Source of the DNA: an uncultured Parabacteroides sp.
Lineage (GTDB): Bacteria; Bacteroidota; Bacteroidia; Bacteroidales; Tannerellaceae
DNA length: 28,448 nt
Reading direction: 5' to 3'
NCBI GenBank assembly: GCA_900552465.1
Contig: URZO01000054.1
Span: 1 to 28,448 of the forward strand
Positions within the stretch are counted from its first letter, which is position 1, and each line of letters begins with the position of its first letter. Positions 24,692 to 28,448 of this stretch are shown here, piece by piece. Under the pieces are notes generated by a model. The model saw only the letters and a program-made list of their open reading frames with translations, made no database searches and was not told the origin of the DNA. A program made the translations under genes and the position numbers.

Positions 24692-25435
24692 TTAAAGTGC
24701 TTTAGTATCAGGTTCTTCACCGGTAAACTCAACCATATAATAATCTCCGGCCTTCGGTGCCATGCCCTTATTCTGTAATTCTTTTACACGGGCAGGATAA
24801 GCAGCGTCCTTACCTTTTGCCTGAACTGTATATTCCAGTTTCAGACCGCCTTCCACATTGTCAAAGTAAATGACTTTACCGGCATGTTCTTTTGTGAACA
24901 GACATTCCTTGCCGATTCCGTTTATGACTTTTATTTGATAATTATCTTCGAAATAGTTATTGAAAGTACGCGTCAAATCAATATCGACTGCGACACTTTG
25001 GAATGTGCATTCCAGAGACACAGTCGTGATCTTCTTTTCCAGAATCACCACTTCCGTATTCTCGCCATAGAAGTGAGGTTCATCATAAACACCTCCATTT
25101 ACTTTCTCGCGGGAATAGGCTTTCAGGGTGTATCGGCCGACCGGAAGCGTGATATAATCCTGTTCTTTCAGCTTGGAAAAAGATTCATAAGTAAGATGCG
25201 TGCCCGCATTCTCTTCTCCCGTTCCGATAAGTTCCACCTTAAATGTATTGGCATCCATTCCGAAAGCCTTTGTTCCGACAACCTGTATCTCATCGTCGAT
25301 ACCTAACGACTGCAAAGAAAGTTGTCCGCAGTTTTCAGGAATATCCCTGTTTTCCACCTCGTCTTTCTGACAAGAGACTGCCAGCATACTGAGTACACTG
25401 AACAGTAAGATTGATATGTTGTTTAATGTTTTCAT
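24692..25435 (-). CDS. Minimal DUF4493 lipoprotein (247 residues)
   Basis: Lipoprotein signal ILLFSVLSMLAVSC (Cys22), then QKDEVEN, close to the described Capnocytophaga surface-export consensus (QKDDE). The whole mature protein is essentially one DUF4493 module: CGQLSLQSLGIDDEI, TKAFGMDANTFKVELIG, ITLPVGRYTLKAYSREK, EPHFYGENTEVVI and FQSVAVDIDLTRTFNNYFED. The TKA...F.V.L...LP.GRYTL.A pattern resembles the N-terminal part of fimbrillin-type lipoproteins (FimA/Mfa-like, transthyretin fold), suggesting a related beta-sandwich; this is inference from pattern only. It is the shortest member of the set, second in the operon, 3 bp after the 838-residue gene and 11 bp before the 433-residue gene. 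Confidence 0.87.
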   Translation of the reverse strand: MKTLNNISILLFSVLSMLAVSCQKDEVENRDIPENCGQLSLQSLGIDDEIQVVGTKAFGMDANTFKVELIGTGEENAGTHLTYESFSKLKEQDYITLPVGRYTLKAYSREKVNGGVYDEPHFYGENTEVVILEKKITTVSLECTFQSVAVDIDLTRTFNNYFEDNYQIKVINGIGKECLFTKEHAGKVIYFDNVEGGLKLEYTVQAKGKDAAYPARVKELQNKGMAPKAGDYYMVEFTGEEPDTKAL

Positions 25436-25438
25436 ATT

Positions 25439-27955
25439 TTATTCGTAGATTAGTTCGACATTGTCGATTGTTAAGACACTGCCGATAATGCGAGAATCTG
25501 AATTTCCCTGAAGATCACCGACACTACCACGTACTCCTTTATAAGATAGCTTTGTTCCTGACTCAAATTTAATTTTTATCTGAGCTGCTTTTCTATCATT
25601 AGGAGAAGAATAATTAAGTACCAAATTACATGTTCCAGACGTATTTCCAATTTGTTCTTCTTTTTTTGCAATCAAAGAACCTGCCACATCAAACAAGGAA
25701 ATAGACACAATAAATTTATCACCATCCAAAGGCTGATATTCATAATTAAATGAGAGCATTGACGGACGTGAAGAAATTGGGTGACCTTCAATTATCTTAC
25801 CATTAACAAATGATGAAGCAAACATAGCGCCAGGGGTTACAATTTTAGGATTACATCCTAGTTTCTGTGTAAATGTACTTCCATATCCCCAACCTATAGT
25901 AGAAATCTCTACAGCTTTATTTTTACGCTGAACTCCTGAATATTGAATGTAATAAGCTGTTCCATGTTTGGTGTCTGCACTAGTAGTTGTCGGATTAGTA
26001 GTCGACCAAAACAAATCTTGCTTATTCTCCTTATTAAATGGATACCATATATCAATATTCTGTCCGACTAAGCCAATATTAATAATAGGAATACTATAAT
26101 TAACTGCACTTATCACATCTTTCGTCCATTCCTTATCAAACCCACCATCCGGAATCTGGAAAGCTTCCTCTGTCGTAAACGTCGCCTCCGTTGTTGGCCA
26201 ATTATTAACCAAAGCACGAACCGTATATGTTGTATTCGGCTGCAATCCTGTAATTGTTGCATCAGAATAATCTTGCCATTTCTCTCCAACTTTCAGTTGA
26301 TAAGACTTTGAATATTTCACATCCTCTACCACTTGTATTGTTGCTTTTTTTGCCCAAACGCCACCTTCCGGCACAATAATCGTAAAAACTGGCGTTACTT
26401 CCAAAGTCGATGTCACAGTAACCTTCTTATCCAAATTATCCGTTACAGATACTTCATAAGAATAAGTAGAAGCATCTTGTTCTTTCGAATCAAACTTACT
26501 TGAACATTCCTTCTTGAATATAATCTTACGACTTTGTTTATCGTAAAAGATACCATCTGGTAAATTATCAGAAAGCATATCATACTGGCCCTGCATAGCA
26601 CCATCCTTATTCACCTTCAGAGTTAATGTTTTTATTCCCACTTCTGCCATAACCGCAATAGCCGTATCTTTTTCCAATGAATGTTTAGAAGAAACAGACC
26701 ATTCAAATTTACCGACAGTTGGTTCTTTCGCTGCTTTCAGATTCACGGAAGCTGTGACCACATCCGATGTATGCATCACATTCAATGCATCATTTACATA
26801 GACACTAAAGCCATAAGTTTTATCATTGGCGGAAGCATACAATTGATTAAATGCACTCTTCAAATCAAGCTCAATACCTTTCGCGCCTGCAATCGGAGAA
26901 GAAACCGACTTCAACCCCCAAACCTCTTCAGCAGTATTCAAACCGGCGGATGTTGCGATATCGACACTATCGGTCTTTTCACCATCTTCCAAACGGACAA
27001 CCCAACATTCCTTAATACGCCCCGGAACACTCGCCCGAACCATACAAGTCGAATTCGGGTAACCTTCCGTCACAGTCATCGGAACCACTTCATTATTTAC
27101 AAAGCCTATTGCTTCGATCTTCAGATCTTCAAATGGTTTCCACATAAAATCCGGAATCGAATCGACCAAGTCTGTCTCTATCATTTCATCGTCCAGCACA
27201 ACAGAAAGATTCAGTCCGTCCCCCGTCTTGCCATCCGTAGCAAACTTAAGAGTGACGGACTCTTTGGGGTTCAGCGTGATGGAAGGATTCGTAACGGAAT
27301 AGACTTTCGGCTCTTCCCAGTTCTCACGCATCAACGAGATTGCAATGCTTAGAGGTGTTCCCTCTTTTGCCACTTGCAAATACGCACCGCGCGTTTCATC
27401 TTTTGCGATTGTGAAAGCGCCATCCATATAAGAGGTTTTCAGGGAGACGCTATAATCGGAATATGCTTTCAGGAAATCTTCCGTATATTCTGTATAGATA
27501 CGGGCATTCGCCATGGTGCAAGTCACTTCCAACGGCGTCTTCATATCTTTTTTGATGACAAAATCAGTGCTTCCTTCGAAATAAGGATTATCGAAAGCGG
27601 CAGGCAGGTTTCCACCCTTAGAGGCGCGCAACGTATAAGAACCCTCTTTGATTTCCAACTGTTCCGGAAAATCTTTATACAAAGCGCTTTTCAGCGTGTC
27701 GCTTTCCTGAAGGACCTGGACGGTATATTCGTCCACATCCTCGAAATCCGCTAAAGTGTTTCCGGCTTTAGTGGAGATAGCGCCACCCTTGATGTTCGTA
27801 GTATCGGCAGCGAGATTCAGGCTCAACATACCTGTGCTCCCTCCACTGTTCAAACGGTCCGAATCGCAGGAGAAGAATCCTGCAACCGACGCCCATACAC
27901 ACAAAGAAAATGCAATGGTCTTACCCAGACCCTGGCGTAATTGATACTCTTTCAT
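25439..27955 (-). CDS. DUF4493 + PCMD lipoprotein (838 residues), first gene of operon
   Basis: Lipoprotein signal GKTIAFSLCVWASVAGFFSC (Cys30), then DSD. The DUF4493 module (about 35-240) has GMLSLNLAADTTN, YTVQVLQESDTLKS, IKEGSYTLRASKGG, NPYFEGSTDF, YTEDFLKAYSDYSV and FTIAKDETRGAYL. Several Ig/cadherin-like segments follow (about 250-530, with YGFSVYVNDALNVMHTSD and YSYEVSVTDNLDKKVTVTS). A fibronectin-III-like module (GVWAKKATIQVVEDV, ITGLQPNTTYTVRAL) leads into a divergent PCMD domain (about 615-838) starting IPDGGFDKEW, with DLFWSTTNPTTTSAD, SSRPSMLSFNYEYQPLDGD and ending LTIDNVELIYE. It lacks the YGDYFTGG signature of the other two PCMD proteins, so its ligand may differ. A promoter lies about 100 bp upstream. 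Confidence 0.88.
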   Translation of the reverse strand: MKEYQLRQGLGKTIAFSLCVWASVAGFFSCDSDRLNSGGSTGMLSLNLAADTTNIKGGAISTKAGNTLADFEDVDEYTVQVLQESDTLKSALYKDFPEQLEIKEGSYTLRASKGGNLPAAFDNPYFEGSTDFVIKKDMKTPLEVTCTMANARIYTEYTEDFLKAYSDYSVSLKTSYMDGAFTIAKDETRGAYLQVAKEGTPLSIAISLMRENWEEPKVYSVTNPSITLNPKESVTLKFATDGKTGDGLNLSVVLDDEMIETDLVDSIPDFMWKPFEDLKIEAIGFVNNEVVPMTVTEGYPNSTCMVRASVPGRIKECWVVRLEDGEKTDSVDIATSAGLNTAEEVWGLKSVSSPIAGAKGIELDLKSAFNQLYASANDKTYGFSVYVNDALNVMHTSDVVTASVNLKAAKEPTVGKFEWSVSSKHSLEKDTAIAVMAEVGIKTLTLKVNKDGAMQGQYDMLSDNLPDGIFYDKQSRKIIFKKECSSKFDSKEQDASTYSYEVSVTDNLDKKVTVTSTLEVTPVFTIIVPEGGVWAKKATIQVVEDVKYSKSYQLKVGEKWQDYSDATITGLQPNTTYTVRALVNNWPTTEATFTTEEAFQIPDGGFDKEWTKDVISAVNYSIPIINIGLVGQNIDIWYPFNKENKQDLFWSTTNPTTTSADTKHGTAYYIQYSGVQRKNKAVEISTIGWGYGSTFTQKLGCNPKIVTPGAMFASSFVNGKIIEGHPISSRPSMLSFNYEYQPLDGDKFIVSISLFDVAGSLIAKKEEQIGNTSGTCNLVLNYSSPNDRKAAQIKIKFESGTKLSYKGVRGSVGDLQGNSDSRIIGSVLTIDNVELIYE

Positions 27956-28059
27956 TTGTATAGTAACTCTTTTTTACCTTAATACATACAATCTGAAACA
28001 GCACAATCAATACGTGATATTACCCTTTATCGATATAATTACCCTAATAAAAAACGTTG

Positions 28060-28090
28060 CAAAGTAACAACAACCCTCAAATTCCCACAA
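28060..28090 (-). promoter_or_regulatory. Candidate promoter of the DUF4493/PCMD operon
   Basis: On the minus strand TTG (28088-28090) is followed after 20 bp by TTACTTTG (28060-28067), which matches TAnnTTTG except for one base. It would give an mRNA leader of about 100 nt before the ATG at 27955. No other element of this type lies between it and the gene. Confidence 0.5.
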
Positions 28091-28155
28091 GGTCTATTTA
28101 TCCGATTACGTGTTCTTTTCTTTAGAAATCAATGAATACAGCAGAAGTAAAGGCC

Positions 28156-28308
28156 TCATTTAGCATTATACAGTGTTCTGTTTTTATGGTATCCACCCAA
28201 AAACAGGAAAGTCCACGGCTTGCCGGGATAACTAAATTTGGCATCATGTAAACCTATAACATAAGGCGATCTGAGATTATAGCCATCAGTATGGTTTTGG
28301 CGGATCAT
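28156..28308 (-). pseudogene. Possible gene remnant or small protein (50 codons)
   Basis: Minus-strand frame starting MIRQNHTDGYNLRSPYVIGL and ending LGGYHKNRTLYNAK then TGA. Its residue composition (many Gly, Tyr and Phe; PGKPWTFLFLGGY) looks more protein-like than random sequence. The frame upstream is closed by several stops, starting inside the 40-bp palindrome, so if it was once coding only the C-terminus remains. I recognise no family, and no ribosome site is evident. Confidence 0.2.
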
Positions 28309-28330
28309 AACTATGATTTACCAAAACCAT
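28291..28330. repeat. 40-bp nested palindrome
   Basis: Outer arms ATGGTTTTGG (28291-28300) and CCAAAACCAT (28321-28330) enclose inner arms ATCATA (28304-28309) and TATGAT (28312-28317), with 3-bp unpaired spacers and a 2-bp centre. It lies about 340 bp upstream of the operon's first gene. It could be a regulator operator, an RNA hairpin or a transposon-related end. Confidence 0.6.
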
Positions 28331-28448
28331 TACTATGAGACGGAAAAACGGAAGGGGGCATAATTTTGCATATTTGAGCTATTAGTGTCATTACTTTCCA
28401 ACAAGGCATCGCCTTGTGCCGCAGGCTCTCTTTTGCCGTTCGTTTCAA

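Larger units (their letters stand above)
27956..28448. other. Gene-poor right end upstream of the lipoprotein operon
   Basis: 493 bp without a confident gene. It holds the operon promoter, a ~105-nt A/T-rich leader for the operon, a 50-codon minus-strand frame (possible remnant), a 40-bp nested palindrome and a 7-bp stem (ACAAGGC-ATC-GCCTTGT, 28400-28416). TAATTTTG (28361-28368, plus strand) matches a -7 element for a gene beyond the right edge but has no TTG at -33. Confidence 0.6.

Noticed and set aside
18755..27955. Polysaccharide utilisation locus
   Set aside because: No SusC/SusD-type pair, hybrid two-component system or glycoside hydrolase is in the operon; the GH92 gene is about 9 kb away and on the other strand.
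28361..28368. Plus-strand promoter TAATTTTG near the right edge
   Set aside because: The -7 match is exact, but there is no TTG at the -33 position and no gene is visible before the window ends.

Overview
The window looks like a Bacteroidales chromosome, most likely Bacteroides or Parabacteroides. The evidence is Bacteroidetes-type -7 promoter elements (TAnnTTTG), lipoproteins with acidic residues after the lipobox cysteine, a GH92 mannosidase, DUF4493/PCMD lipoproteins, a type IX-like C-terminal domain, and few Shine-Dalgarno sequences. The genus assignment is inference. No rRNA, tRNA, insertion sequence or CRISPR was seen.

Positions 1-5.7 kb (minus strand) hold a large secreted GLUG-repeat protein, a 72-residue single-pass membrane protein, and a membrane-tethered TPR/AraC hybrid regulator. 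Positions 5.8-7.7 kb are a compact five-gene minus-strand operon. It encodes a very short ECF-type sigma factor with only region 2, a membrane partner of anti-sigma-like layout, a small exported protein, and a lysine exporter (LysO family) split into two overlapping genes. Its upstream region carries a classic AAC/CGTC ECF promoter. Diverging from it is a GH92 alpha-mannosidase lipoprotein, followed by a membrane acyltransferase. A DUF5131 iron-sulfur-type protein ends inside the acyltransferase 3' end.

Positions 12.1-18.5 kb are mostly housekeeping: MetY (homocysteine synthesis) divergent from an Lrp/AsnC regulator, then methionyl-tRNA synthetase followed by a sugar aminotransferase and a sugar dehydrogenase that resemble the WbpE/WlbA nucleotide-sugar pair. 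Between metG and the aminotransferase lies a striking array of four tandem 22-bp palindromes. A 37-residue membrane microprotein gene with a strong ribosome site lies divergent from metG, and a near-perfect bidirectional terminator follows it.

Positions 18.7-28.0 kb form the most unusual block, a six-gene minus-strand operon. In transcription order it encodes a DUF4493+PCMD lipoprotein, two shorter DUF4493 lipoproteins, a second DUF4493+PCMD lipoprotein, an outer-membrane beta-barrel and a PCMD lipoprotein. Gaps are 3-28 bp, with a candidate promoter upstream and a terminator downstream. The proteins look like co-assembled or co-displayed surface lipoproteins. I know of no described function for such a set, and it is the best candidate here for an uncharacterised system. 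The right-hand 493 bp hold its promoter, a 40-bp nested palindrome and perhaps a gene remnant.
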